Shown here piece after piece: positions 54,766-63,827 of a stretch of 64,000 bases of DNA; the stretch's first letter is position 1; every line of letters begins with the position of its first letter. Made by a program: the position numbers and the translations under genes. The DNA comes from Alphaproteobacteria bacterium (GTDB taxonomy: Bacteria > Pseudomonadota > Alphaproteobacteria > UBA2966): assembly GCA_018654745.1 (NCBI GenBank), contig JABILA010000068.1:44696-108695 (forward strand), written 5' to 3'. Below the pieces are notes generated by a model, which did no database searches, was not told the DNA's origin, and saw nothing but the letters and a program-made list of their open reading frames with translations.

Positions 54766-55770
54766 ATGTGCGTTTCGTTCTGCCTGGCAAAACCGGTTGC
54801 TGAGCCAGATGCAAAACAAAGCCAGAGCAATGCCGACGGGCAGGTCAATCAGGTAATGCCATTTACTGGCAACCGCCTCGATCAATATCCAGCCATACAT
54901 GACAATATATGCCGGTACCAACGGCGTGCGGTACTTCACTGCGTAATGCACAAAGACATAAGAAGCTCCTGCATGCAGTGACGGCATAGCTGCAAGTCCA
55001 GCCGATAAGTATCGATCACCATAGGCCGAAATCCAGGCCGGTCCTTGCTGCAAGATCAGTCCGCGTATTTCCCACATCGCCTGTTCATTGAGCAACGCCA
55101 ACAGGTTCTGGCCATTGCCGTAGAGGAAAGGACCCGCCGCGGGTGCAATCAAATAACATAAAGGACCCAATGCTTCGATGAACAGAATGGCCAGAAAAAC
55201 ATTTCTCAACGCCTCCCGATTGCGAAACAGATGCCATGCAAACGAGATAAAAAACATGAAGGCAAATGTGAGCAGATACCAGGAATCAATATGATCTCCG
55301 CTATGGCTTCCGACCCAGTCCCGCGCTTCGTGTGCGATATCAAGCAGTGGCGCGAGTGCAACATCGATACACTGATACAACTCATCAAATCGGCGTGGGT
55401 TGATCAGTGGACCCCAGAGTTTGATGTTGAAATGCAGCCACATGACTGTTGAAAATGTAACAAAATAGAGCAGTGCCTGAATGGCATATCTTTTGTTGCT
55501 GTCCGCAACGTCCGATGTGCCTTTTCCCTGGCGCTGCCGTCGTTTGTAAACAAGAAAACTTATCCCCAGCCAAATTGCGCCCAGTCCCAATGGAAATGAA
55601 TATCTAAGGCCAATGAAACCGGTATTTTCCGGGTCGGGGACAACGAATGGAGCGCCGGTTTGCCAAGAAAAGAAAAGCGCAAAGGCGAGTAAAATCAGTG
55701 TTGCAGCGATTTCAGGATACCGAAAAGTGAAGAAACTTTTGCAGTTTTGATAAAAGAGATATTCTGACAT
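54754..55770 (-). CDS. PAP2-like membrane protein (inositolphosphotransferase Aur1/Ipt1 group)
   Basis: 338 residues from the ATG at 55770 with CAGGGACAA upstream; an ATG-start form to 55812 would add 14. At least six membrane helices. The PAP2-type active-site motifs are AMPSLHAGASYVF and KWHYLIDLPVGIALAL. Members transfer or hydrolyse phosphate-linked lipid head groups. Substrate unknown. Confidence 0.8.
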   Translation of the reverse strand: MSEYLFYQNCKSFFTFRYPEIAATLILLAFALFFSWQTGAPFVVPDPENTGFIGLRYSFPLGLGAIWLGISFLVYKRRQRQGKGTSDVADSNKRYAIQALLYFVTFSTVMWLHFNIKLWGPLINPRRFDELYQCIDVALAPLLDIAHEARDWVGSHSGDHIDSWYLLTFAFMFFISFAWHLFRNREALRNVFLAILFIEALGPLCYLIAPAAGPFLYGNGQNLLALLNEQAMWEIRGLILQQGPAWISAYGDRYLSAGLAAMPSLHAGASYVFVHYAVKYRTPLVPAYIVMYGWILIEAVASKWHYLIDLPVGIALALFCIWLSNRFCQAERNAHSAV

Positions 55771-55941
55771 TTGTCCCTGAATGCTGTGCCGTTCTCTGAT
55801 GCTGCGTTGCATATTGCCCGGAAAGGGTGGTTGCCAGCAATGGCCAGAAACTATTCAGTCTCTTAAGGGACTTCAATATTGACTTTTTGCAGCGCGAAGG
55901 GAAAAGTTGATTAAAGCGAACTTCGAACGCCGGAGGGGCAT

Positions 55942-56781
55942 ATGCAGCAAACCAAAATAGTTACCGTTGATGAACTGGCAGCCATGGTGCCGGACAATTG
56001 CAATCTTGCGATCATCAAGGATGACTCAAGCGCGCCCTCGGAAGCCGTCCGGGCACTTGTGCGCCGGGGTGTCAAAGGATTGCATCTTCTGACTGTACCG
56101 ACTGGCGGATACCCTTCAGATTTGTTGATTGGGGCCGATTGTGTGTCCAGTGTCGAAACTTCGGGCGTCAGCCTGGCTGAATTTGGCCCGGCACCCCGAT
56201 TTGGCAAGGCAGTCAAGTCCGGAAAAATCAAGATCAAGGACGCGACCTGTCCAGCCGTATATGCAGCCCTGCAGGCAGGTGAAAAAGGGTTGCCCTTTAT
56301 TCCTTTGCGCGGCGTGCTGGGATCAGATATTGCCGCAAATCGTGATGACTGGAAGGTGATTGACAATCCCTTTGCCGACGAAGGCAATAGCGACCCGGTT
56401 CTACTACTTGCCGCTATCCGGCCAGATGTGGCCTTGATCCATGTGGAAAAAGCAGACCGCTTCGGCAATGTCTGGGTTGGTCGGGAAAAAGAACTGGCGA
56501 CAGTTGCCCATGCCGCCCACTGTACCCTGGTGACTGCAGAAGAAATTGTCGATGATGACCTGATGGCGTCAACCACAACTGCTGCTGGTTGCCTGTCGTC
56601 CATGTACATAGATGCCATTGCTGTTGCAAAGAATGGTGCCTGGCCGGTTGGACTGGGTGATTTGTATGACCGGGACACCGAGCATTTGCGCAGCTACGCC
56701 GCTGCAGCCCGGGACGATGATGCGTTCGATGTTTATTTGCAGCGCTATGTTTTTGCTGCTCCTGCAAGGGCGTCTGCGTGA
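55942..56781 (+). CDS. CoA-transferase family I, alpha subunit
   Basis: 279 residues. N-terminal KIVTVDELAAMVPDNCNLAI and the segments FIPLRGVLGSDI and PDVALIHVEKADRFGNVW fit the family I alpha subunit. The usual glycine-rich GG loop is reduced. In this respect it resembles IpdA-like subunits, in which the complex acts as a ring-opening CoA hydrolase on steroid-derived substrates. Overlaps the beta subunit by four bases (GTGA). Confidence 0.82.
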   Translation: MQQTKIVTVDELAAMVPDNCNLAIIKDDSSAPSEAVRALVRRGVKGLHLLTVPTGGYPSDLLIGADCVSSVETSGVSLAEFGPAPRFGKAVKSGKIKIKDATCPAVYAALQAGEKGLPFIPLRGVLGSDIAANRDDWKVIDNPFADEGNSDPVLLLAAIRPDVALIHVEKADRFGNVWVGREKELATVAHAAHCTLVTAEEIVDDDLMASTTTAAGCLSSMYIDAIAVAKNGAWPVGLGDLYDRDTEHLRSYAAAARDDDAFDVYLQRYVFAAPARASA

Positions 56782-57500
56782 ACTGCAAACCTGAAGAACT
56801 GCTGATTTCGCTGATCGCACCGCATTTGGCGACGTGTCGTCATATCTGTGTTGGTGTATCTTCCCCAATTCCTGGCGCTGCAGCTCAGTTAGCCAGGTGC
56901 AGAAGTGACAACAGGATAATTGTTAATTTGCTCGGGGATTTCCGGCACAACAGTTTTACATCTGGCGGCCAGGAAATATTCGATATGGCAGGGCAGGGAC
57001 GTATCGACGCCTTTTTTCTGGGCGGTGGTCAAATCGATGGTCAGGCAAACATCAATCTTGTCGGCACGGGCAGCTATCCGGAAACAGATGTGCGTTGGTC
57101 GGGAAGTTTCGGATCAGCCTATCTCTATTACCTCGTGCCGAATGTGATCCTGTTTCGAGAGGAGCACAGCCCGCGCGTCCTGGTGCCAAAAGTTGATTTC
57201 ATCAGTGCTCCTGGCATCAGCCCCCCCGAACACCATCGTGTCGGGGGTCCAAAGTGCCTGATAACAGGCAAAGCAGAATTTTCCTTCGATCCGTCGGCCG
57301 GGCGATTTACACTCGTCAGCGTTCATCCGGGATATACGTTGCAGGATATTCTCGACAGTACAGGTTTTGACTTCGATTACGCTGAAGATGTGCCGATGTC
57401 AGTGGAGCCGGACGACCAGACCCTGTCCCTGATCCGGGGGCCCGTTGCAGATCAGATCAGGGGGCTTTACCCGGTTTTCGCCGACAAGGTTTTCGGCTAA
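56778..57500 (+). CDS. CoA-transferase family I, beta subunit
   Basis: 240 residues from a GTG at 56778. Family segments FFLGGGQIDGQANINLVGTG and SAYLYYLVPNVILFREEHSPR, shown in part, are clear. The SGSAYL-type Glu nucleophile motif of true CoA-transferases (GExG) is not obvious, which would fit an IpdB-like hydrolase rather than a transferase. Convergent with the deacylase gene. Confidence 0.8.
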   Translation: MNCKPEELLISLIAPHLATCRHICVGVSSPIPGAAAQLARCRSDNRIIVNLLGDFRHNSFTSGGQEIFDMAGQGRIDAFFLGGGQIDGQANINLVGTGSYPETDVRWSGSFGSAYLYYLVPNVILFREEHSPRVLVPKVDFISAPGISPPEHHRVGGPKCLITGKAEFSFDPSAGRFTLVSVHPGYTLQDILDSTGFDFDYAEDVPMSVEPDDQTLSLIRGPVADQIRGLYPVFADKVFG

Positions 57501-57513
57501 CCCGGGCTCTTCG

Positions 57514-58512
57514 TTATTCGATATCTGTTATCAGGTGGAATAGACAGTCACCCCGCTGCACCCGACCTGGAACCCGTTTGCAAACTGCCAGGCCATCACG
57601 TTTGAAATAACAAATTGTTGGTTCGACCCATGGTGTTTCAGGATGGTGAATAGCACCAGCTGCCTGATCCTTTTTTACCTCAGTGCATATTTCCACATAG
57701 GGTTCAAACAGGCCCTCATCCCGCGCGAAGACAAAATGCGCATCGCTGGTCATTTCCATAAGACGAATGCCATGGGGAGCATCAGGGGTGTAGCCGGGTA
57801 AAATGCCTATGTGATTGAGATACCGTCTGACGCCACGATCAACTTCTGCCAGTATTTTCGGCGAAACGGTGCCAGAGCCCCCCGCTTCCGTGCCAAGCGC
57901 CCTGACGCCATTTCTTTGGGCTGCTGCACTTGAAACACGTGGGTCAGCACCAGAACCTGCGGCCATGATAATGCCATATGGTGCATCAAACACTTCCTGA
58001 AGCTTCGCCATGATCTCGTCTTCTTCCGGGCTTTCAGCTTTCGGACGCAAGATCGTCGTCGGATAGATCAGGGAAGAACCACCCGAATGCATATCGAGGA
58101 GGTAGTCGCAAAGAGGCAGCAAAACCGTCTCGATATAATCGGCGATAATCTGGGTCGGGTTGCCGTCCTTGTTTCCTGGGAATGTCCGGTTCAAATTTCC
58201 TTCGTCGATAGGTGATGTCCTCAAACCCGCCAGGGCTGCCGGGTAATTGGCCATGGGCAGCATGATCAGACGGCCTTGAATGTCTTCCGCCTCCAGTTCC
58301 TGGACCAGCTTGCAGATCGTAACCTGACCTTCATATTCATCACCATGATTACCCGACATCAATAAAACGGTTGGGCCTTCGCCGTTTTTGATCATAACAA
58401 TGGGAATAGGAATCCAGCCATAAGCGCTGCGGTGCACGGAATGGGGCAGACGCAGAAAACCGGTTTGCTTGCCGTTCTGGTTGAAATCAATTTCGCTGAA
58501 GATATGGGACAT
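57514..58512 (-). CDS. Succinylglutamate desuccinylase/aspartoacylase-family deacylase (DoeB-like)
   Basis: 332 residues from the ATG at 58512. Zinc ligands H56 and E59 (SGNHGDEYEG) and H142 (DMHSGGS), with substrate motif NLNRTFPG (106-113), are intact. The family includes N-acetyl-diaminobutyrate deacetylase DoeB of ectoine degradation. No other ectoine genes are adjacent, so the exact substrate is open. Confidence 0.83.
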   Translation of the reverse strand: MSHIFSEIDFNQNGKQTGFLRLPHSVHRSAYGWIPIPIVMIKNGEGPTVLLMSGNHGDEYEGQVTICKLVQELEAEDIQGRLIMLPMANYPAALAGLRTSPIDEGNLNRTFPGNKDGNPTQIIADYIETVLLPLCDYLLDMHSGGSSLIYPTTILRPKAESPEEDEIMAKLQEVFDAPYGIIMAAGSGADPRVSSAAAQRNGVRALGTEAGGSGTVSPKILAEVDRGVRRYLNHIGILPGYTPDAPHGIRLMEMTSDAHFVFARDEGLFEPYVEICTEVKKDQAAGAIHHPETPWVEPTICYFKRDGLAVCKRVPGRVQRGDCLFHLITDIE

Positions 58513-58555
58513 GGATGTTCTCGCGTTTTTCTTGTGGTTTATCTGGCGACGCACC

Positions 58556-58594
58556 GGAAAAAAGAAGGGAGGAACACCCTCTGGCGTTCCTCCC
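58556..58594 (-). terminator. Rho-independent terminator of phoX
   Basis: GGGAGGAACGCC and GGTGTTCCTCCC form a 12-bp stem (one G-T pair) with a 4-base loop on the minus strand, followed by TTCTTTTTTCC. Confidence 0.88.
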
Positions 58595-58658
58595 GAAGTA
58601 TCAGGGGTCCTGACCGATCAGGCCAGTACCTTTTTGATTATTTTCTGCTTTGATTATC

Positions 58659-60392
58659 CTATGGACGCTTCATCCACAGCATATCCAGGGCGTGCTTTTT
58701 GGCACCGGCGTCTTCACCGATCATCAAGCTGCCGTCTGCCATTGCCAGGATGTTATCCGGGTTGGCAGGCAGGTTTGGATCGCAGCGTTTGCCTTCGACG
58801 GTTTTGCCGATGACATGAGGGTCCAGACGGGTGATGTTGAAGTCGTCACCGGTTGTGGCAACATACGTGCCGCCACAATCTTCGCGGTCCAGACCGATAG
58901 CCGCAACATTGGCAGCATCTTTTTTGCCGGTTGCCCAGTCCAGATGGCCCCAGGTTTTATCCATGGGATAGGAGATGGCGGAAATGCCCAGGTAAACCAT
59001 GTTACCGACAGAGGTGACGCCTTCCAGCTTGTCCCATTCGTTAGTGGCTCCCAGGGCAGCAGCGGCTTTGCGGCTTTCCAGGAAGGCCACGCGGTCGTCT
59101 TTGTAAGAACCGGTTTTGCCGTCGCCGTTCAGGTCTTTGCCTGTGCGACCTTCAGCCCAGTTGTTAACGTCTGTGTTAGAAACGTAGCTGGACTGACCTT
59201 CCACGTAGTCAGAAACCTTGACGTTGTCATAGTCGCTGATCCAGCCTGCAACAGTTGCGTTGTTGCTGTGGCCCAGCATGACCCAGGTGACATCAAAGCC
59301 AGTCTTGTGGGGGTCTGTACCCGCATCCTGCTTCAGCTTGGCGGCATAGAGCGTACCTGCACTTAGGTCACCTTTGACGTCAGCCACAAACTTGAACAAT
59401 ACACCGCCAGAAGCGGTGTTGTATTTTTTGCCCACATAGGCACCGGAATCATCATCACTCATGTAAACCGTTTTCATGTCAGGCATGATCGCGGCTGTCT
59501 CATGGCTCAGGCGGCCTGTGACGTAATGCTTGACCAGGTCTGGATCACTGGCTGCGGCTGCATTGTTGGCTTCAATCATGTAGCCATAACGATACGGGTT
59601 GGTCATCTTGCCCAGATATTCGGTCATGTTGACGGGCTTGATGTAGGAAACGTCATTGCCGCCTTTGTAGCCAGGGCGACGATCGTCATCATGGTTGGCC
59701 GGATGGTTCCAGACTTCAGTCCCATAATAGAAATATTCTTCGGCCATCAAAGGTGTGCCCCAGGGGGTGACCAGACCAGAACACATGACAAAGCCACCAT
59801 CAATAGAGCTGAGATCCAGCATCTTTGATTTGGTGAGGTCTGATTTCCAGACACCATTTGTCCGGTTTAGCAGCAGGCGGCTGACGCCACTGGCACCATC
59901 ACGTCCGGCACCTTCCCATGCAGTATACAAATAAGCTTTGTTGGCACCCAGCGGCACAAAGCCGTTGAAGTCAGGCGCGTTGGAGACATACATCAACTCG
60001 CCTTTGGTGTTGTAAACGCCACCAAACAGTTGACCTGAGCCCAGCTTGTCGCCCGCCTTGGCAAAAATTTCATAATTGCCATCGGCCACGTGAACCTGGT
60101 CGCTGACAGCCGGGATGGACATACCGTTGCCTTTGTAGGTGCGGCTGTCGAAACCAGCGATATAGCCAATCAAGGCTGGCTTGCCGCCTTCCTTATAAGC
60201 ATTTTTCTTGCCAGGGTGCTGAGCATTCATGAACAGTTCGCCCAGAGCATTCGTGCTCAGGCCAGTGACTTCTGCACCGGCCGGTACCGTAGCGATGCGA
60301 ACAAGATCACCAGCCGCCTGTGCGGCTGTCGTTGCTCCAACAGCTATTGTTAATGCCAAGGCACTGACGCCAAGGCTATTCCTTAGTGACAT
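58659..60392 (-). CDS. PhoX-family (DUF839) phosphatase-like exported protein
   Basis: 577 residues with signal peptide MSLRNSLGVSALALTIAVG..AAQA, cleaved before AGDLVR. GGGAGAAA precedes the ATG. The blocks GVSRLLLNRTNGVW, GFVMCSGLVTPWGTPLMAEEY, shown in part, GRLSHETAAIMPD and YMSDDDSGAYVGKKY match PhoX-type proteins, which use iron and calcium to release phosphate from esters outside the cytoplasm. A twin-arginine motif, usual for PhoX, is not present. A Pho-box was not identified. Confidence 0.8.
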   Translation of the reverse strand: MSLRNSLGVSALALTIAVGATTAAQAAGDLVRIATVPAGAEVTGLSTNALGELFMNAQHPGKKNAYKEGGKPALIGYIAGFDSRTYKGNGMSIPAVSDQVHVADGNYEIFAKAGDKLGSGQLFGGVYNTKGELMYVSNAPDFNGFVPLGANKAYLYTAWEGAGRDGASGVSRLLLNRTNGVWKSDLTKSKMLDLSSIDGGFVMCSGLVTPWGTPLMAEEYFYYGTEVWNHPANHDDDRRPGYKGGNDVSYIKPVNMTEYLGKMTNPYRYGYMIEANNAAAASDPDLVKHYVTGRLSHETAAIMPDMKTVYMSDDDSGAYVGKKYNTASGGVLFKFVADVKGDLSAGTLYAAKLKQDAGTDPHKTGFDVTWVMLGHSNNATVAGWISDYDNVKVSDYVEGQSSYVSNTDVNNWAEGRTGKDLNGDGKTGSYKDDRVAFLESRKAAAALGATNEWDKLEGVTSVGNMVYLGISAISYPMDKTWGHLDWATGKKDAANVAAIGLDREDCGGTYVATTGDDFNITRLDPHVIGKTVEGKRCDPNLPANPDNILAMADGSLMIGEDAGAKKHALDMLWMKRP

Positions 60393-60587
60393 GATATTTC
60401 TCCCAATGTCCTGTTCGATAAAACAGGGGACTATTTTTATGATTGTTTCCCCAATCCAGAGAGGATGAACCTGTTTTTTATAACAAACAAGGAAAAATTT
60501 TCACTTGATGAAAAAATTTACAATTACATCACTTCAATGGAACAAATTTGTCTTGTGTGATCTAGTATTGGGGAAATTTCTTCCGTA

Positions 60588-61361
60588 ATGGGTGGTGCCA
60601 AAATGCTGTCAGACTCTCAACTGGATACTTATGCTGATGATGGATACGTGGTTCCCGAATATCGCGTGTCGCAGGATATGCTTGAAGACATTCAAAGTAG
60701 ACATGCAAGACTGGTTGAAACCAAACCTGAATATAGTGACTACTGCCCGGCTTTGCTGGATCACGACCTGGGGTTTGCGGAATACTGCCAGCAGCCGGAA
60801 ATTCTGGATATGGTCGAACAGATTATTGGCCCTGACTTTGCCTTGTGGAACACCAGCTTTTTTGCGAAACCGGCTTTCAAGGGCACAACGACCCCTTGGC
60901 ACCAGGACGGTGAATATTGGCCAATTAGACCATTGGCGACTTGTACAGTCTGGCTGGCTTTAGACGCTTCGACGACAGAAAATGGCTGTCTGCGCGTAAT
61001 CAAGGGCTCACACAAGGACGGAACGCTCAAAAAGCACCAAACCAATAACGGACCAGGTCTGGCCCTGAACCGTGAGTTGCTGGCGTCAGAATTTGATGAA
61101 ACTCAGGCCGTGGATATTGAACTTGAGCCTGGCCAAATGTCATTGCACGACATTTTCCTGCTGCATGGATCCGAGCCTAATCGGTCTCCAAATTCACGAC
61201 GGGGCATGACAATGCGTTTCATGCCGACAACTTCACTGTTTGACCGGGAAATCGCCGCCGAACAAGCAAAGCAGTTTGGATTTGTCAGTCATGAAAAACG
61301 GCAGGTCTTGTTAATGCGCGGTCGCGACAGTCACGGTGGAAACGAATTCTACAATTGTTAA
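60588..61361 (+). CDS. Phytanoyl-CoA dioxygenase (PhyH) family protein
   Basis: 257 residues from the ATG at 60588 (an ATG at 60603 is possible). Iron ligands H105-Q-D107 (PWHQDGEYWP) and H193 (FLLHGSEPNRS), with an Arg nearby for 2-oxoglutarate. Members hydroxylate diverse small molecules. Its last bases overlap the convergent glycosyltransferase gene by four. Confidence 0.88.
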   Translation: MGGAKMLSDSQLDTYADDGYVVPEYRVSQDMLEDIQSRHARLVETKPEYSDYCPALLDHDLGFAEYCQQPEILDMVEQIIGPDFALWNTSFFAKPAFKGTTTPWHQDGEYWPIRPLATCTVWLALDASTTENGCLRVIKGSHKDGTLKKHQTNNGPGLALNRELLASEFDETQAVDIELEPGQMSLHDIFLLHGSEPNRSPNSRRGMTMRFMPTTSLFDREIAAEQAKQFGFVSHEKRQVLLMRGRDSHGGNEFYNC

Positions 61362-62350
61362 TTGTCAGGTTTCCAGGCAGGCATCGTTTCATAGCCATCC
61401 CGGCCATCGATTTTGACCGGAATACGTACTGGATTGGTTGTCCTGAAAATATCGCGTGACTTAAAAAGCCTTTTGACCGCTCGTGCACGGGACGTAGGCA
61501 GGCGCGACAATAGATACATCAGGAAATATTCGGAAAACATGGAATGCCCTGCGCGCCTGGAGGCCCACTTCCAGGCACGTCCGGTGCCTCGCGTCAGCAT
61601 CCGATGCATGACAGCTTTATCAATATCGGGCGTTTCTTCGATAAAGCAGGCCAGCTCGGCATTCAGGTCATGCAATATCTGCGCTTCATCATCAGATACC
61701 CGGCCTTCGGCCTGTCCGGCACCTGGTGCCCAGACGATATCAGTCGGTACGTAGGCGAAGGATGTACGATGTGCGGCTCGCAAGTACAGGGAATAATCCT
61801 GGGCAAAGACTCTGGTATCAACACCACCGATGGCCTGGGCAAACTTTGTTTCAATCAAGAGACAAGAAGGGTTGAAGGTCATTTTCTCCGCAAATTGAAC
61901 CAGGGGTGACGTGTCATGTTCTGGCTCGACCGCGAGTGGGGCAGGGGTGGTTTGCGGGATAACGGGTTGGCTGTCTTTCCACGGGACCAGGGCGATATTG
62001 CCGAATGCAAACTTGGAACCAAACTTCCGGGCCGCATCGACGAGTGATCTTGTTGCATCTTCATGCAGGACGTCGTCGCCATCCATAATCTTGATCCAGT
62101 CACCACGGGCCGCAAATATTCCCGCGTTTGTTGCAGGGGCAGGGCCACTGTTCAGTTGACGGATAACGCGCGCAGCAGGCCAGTTGGCAACTATGTTTTC
62201 CAGCACTTCCGGGGAATTATCTGTTGAACCATCATCAACGAAAATAGCTTCGACCTCACCAAGCCCTCTCTGGTTTTTCAGGGCCTCAGCCACAGCGGGC
62301 AGAAATTCCGCTTTGTTATAAACGGTAACAACATATGAGATTTGTGGCAT
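61358..62350 (-). CDS. Glycosyltransferase family 2
   Basis: 330 residues from the ATG at 62350 (a TTG at 62365 is the alternative). GT-A fold motifs: SYVVTVYNKAEFLPAV, FVDDGSTDNS (37-46) and IMDGDDVLHE (88-97), the last being the DxD metal site. Probably adds a sugar in cell-surface polysaccharide or lipid synthesis. No polysaccharide cluster adjoins it within the window. Confidence 0.87.
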   Translation of the reverse strand: MPQISYVVTVYNKAEFLPAVAEALKNQRGLGEVEAIFVDDGSTDNSPEVLENIVANWPAARVIRQLNSGPAPATNAGIFAARGDWIKIMDGDDVLHEDATRSLVDAARKFGSKFAFGNIALVPWKDSQPVIPQTTPAPLAVEPEHDTSPLVQFAEKMTFNPSCLLIETKFAQAIGGVDTRVFAQDYSLYLRAAHRTSFAYVPTDIVWAPGAGQAEGRVSDDEAQILHDLNAELACFIEETPDIDKAVMHRMLTRGTGRAWKWASRRAGHSMFSEYFLMYLLSRLPTSRARAVKRLFKSRDIFRTTNPVRIPVKIDGRDGYETMPAWKPDN

Positions 62351-62383
62351 AAAAATTCGTTTCAAAATTGTCCGGCAAACAGA

Positions 62384-63691
62384 CTAGTTTTTGTTTTTAC
62401 GGCGAGTGGAGATGTTGCCAAGCATGAAGTCAGCGGAAGATATGTGCTTGAATACAGGATCAGCCCCCTGTTTAACAATGCGCACAACGCCATGATTTTC
62501 ATCCGGCAACGAAGACCAGCGCAGGCTATCCAACTCTCGTAACTCCAGACTGTCGGGCCAACTTCCCTTTAAGCCTGTCCATGTAACAATCCGGTGATCT
62601 TTGCCAAAATAGGTTTGGGTTGATTCTGTTTTTTTCAAGTCATTGGTTTGACCGGCATTTTTCAGTTGGGACGAAAAGAATTTCAGAATTTGATTGAAAC
62701 CGTTTCGTTTGAAGAGAACATGGATTTGTTTGAGCTGTCCGTCCTGATACAGCACCAATGACTGCATTCCGTCATAATACACAGTATCTACATCGAACAA
62801 GTTTTCGAGGTGTTTTGGCCACTTCAGTGGCTGCAGACAAATGCTGATGTTCTCAGGTTTGTCGAAACATTGTGCTTTCGTTTGGCTCTTATGCGTCAGC
62901 CGGTTGCCAAAGAAATTGAACTCGCCAGGTTGTGGCGTATTGATGCTAGGTGCCGCAGAACCGGGTTTCCCGGCCTCCGGAGCAGGAGAAACGAGAACAA
63001 CCTTTGTTATTGGTTCAGGCTTTCGCTTTACTGCAGGTATCGCAGCGGCTTCCCGGGGCACTTTTTTGGCAACAGGTTTCAGTTGCCTGGATTGCACAGG
63101 TTTGACAATTGATACAGGTGCAGTTTTCTTGACTTCCCTGGCAGGGGAAACAAGTGCAATTTTTGGCGCAGGTTTTGGCATTTGTTTAGCGATGGCGATC
63201 GGTGCAACTTTTGGTGCAGGCTTGCGAATTGCCACAGCGCTTGAAGTCGGTTTCGTAATTACTGGTTTTGGAGCAACTGATTTGGGTTTCTTGACAGCCA
63301 GCGGCTTGACGGGGGGCGGGAGTTTCTTTGCCGCAATCTGACTGGCTGTCGGCAACGTCGTCTGAACGGTTCGCTGCTGTATCGGTTGTTTTCTTGCCTT
63401 GGGGCGCATACTCAAAATATAGTGCGCGACTTCCATGTGATTTAGGTCCACTGCAACATCATGTGCCCTTTGCCCAAGTGAATTCCGGGCCCGCACATCT
63501 GCACCGGCATAAATGGCTCTTTTGACCATTTCCATGTCGTTTTTATCTGCACCTCTGAACAATTCAATAGTTGCGCGGGAAACGCTGTCCTGTGCTTTTG
63601 AGATTGTTACAGTGCCAAGGGAAATCGCAGTCAGCGCAGCCAGCACCAATATCCAGTATCGAGGAAAAGTTGTTCTTTTCAGAATCCACAT
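62384..63691 (-). CDS. Exported ankyrin-like protein with long Pro/Lys-rich linker
   Basis: 435 residues. An N-terminal helix (YWILVLAALTAISLGTVTIS) is a signal anchor or peptide. Residues ~38-95 look like two ankyrin-type repeats (AIYAGADVRARNSLGQRAHD). Residues ~100-255 are a low-complexity Pro/Lys/Ala/Val linker with recurring KPAPK and VSPA motifs. The C-terminal ~180 residues (IHVLFKRNGFNQILKFF and others) are an unrecognised domain. Probably a periplasmic protein with the linker spanning the envelope. Function unknown. Confidence 0.7.
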   Translation of the reverse strand: MWILKRTTFPRYWILVLAALTAISLGTVTISKAQDSVSRATIELFRGADKNDMEMVKRAIYAGADVRARNSLGQRAHDVAVDLNHMEVAHYILSMRPKARKQPIQQRTVQTTLPTASQIAAKKLPPPVKPLAVKKPKSVAPKPVITKPTSSAVAIRKPAPKVAPIAIAKQMPKPAPKIALVSPAREVKKTAPVSIVKPVQSRQLKPVAKKVPREAAAIPAVKRKPEPITKVVLVSPAPEAGKPGSAAPSINTPQPGEFNFFGNRLTHKSQTKAQCFDKPENISICLQPLKWPKHLENLFDVDTVYYDGMQSLVLYQDGQLKQIHVLFKRNGFNQILKFFSSQLKNAGQTNDLKKTESTQTYFGKDHRIVTWTGLKGSWPDSLELRELDSLRWSSLPDENHGVVRIVKQGADPVFKHISSADFMLGNISTRRKNKN

Positions 63692-63780
63692 AATAGACAG
63701 TTTACGGTGACTTATTTATCTCCACAATGTCTCAACATAGTAGAATAGTGTTCCGGGATATCAGATATTCAAATACGGTT

Positions 63781-63827
63781 TGGTGCTGAGGTAATCCTCC
63801 CATTTTTAATGGAGTCGGCTTGTAGAA
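63781..63827. repeat. Terminal end of an IS3-family element
   Basis: The segment TGCTGAGGTAATCCTCCC at about 63784-63801, just outside the transposase stop, is a plausible terminal inverted repeat beginning TG. The other end lies beyond the window, so the repeat and target duplication cannot be checked. Confidence 0.5.

Noticed and set aside
62810..63341. Long plus-strand frames opposite the Pro/Lys-rich gene
   Set aside because: They arise from the low-complexity codons of the minus-strand gene and lack any domain or ribosome site.
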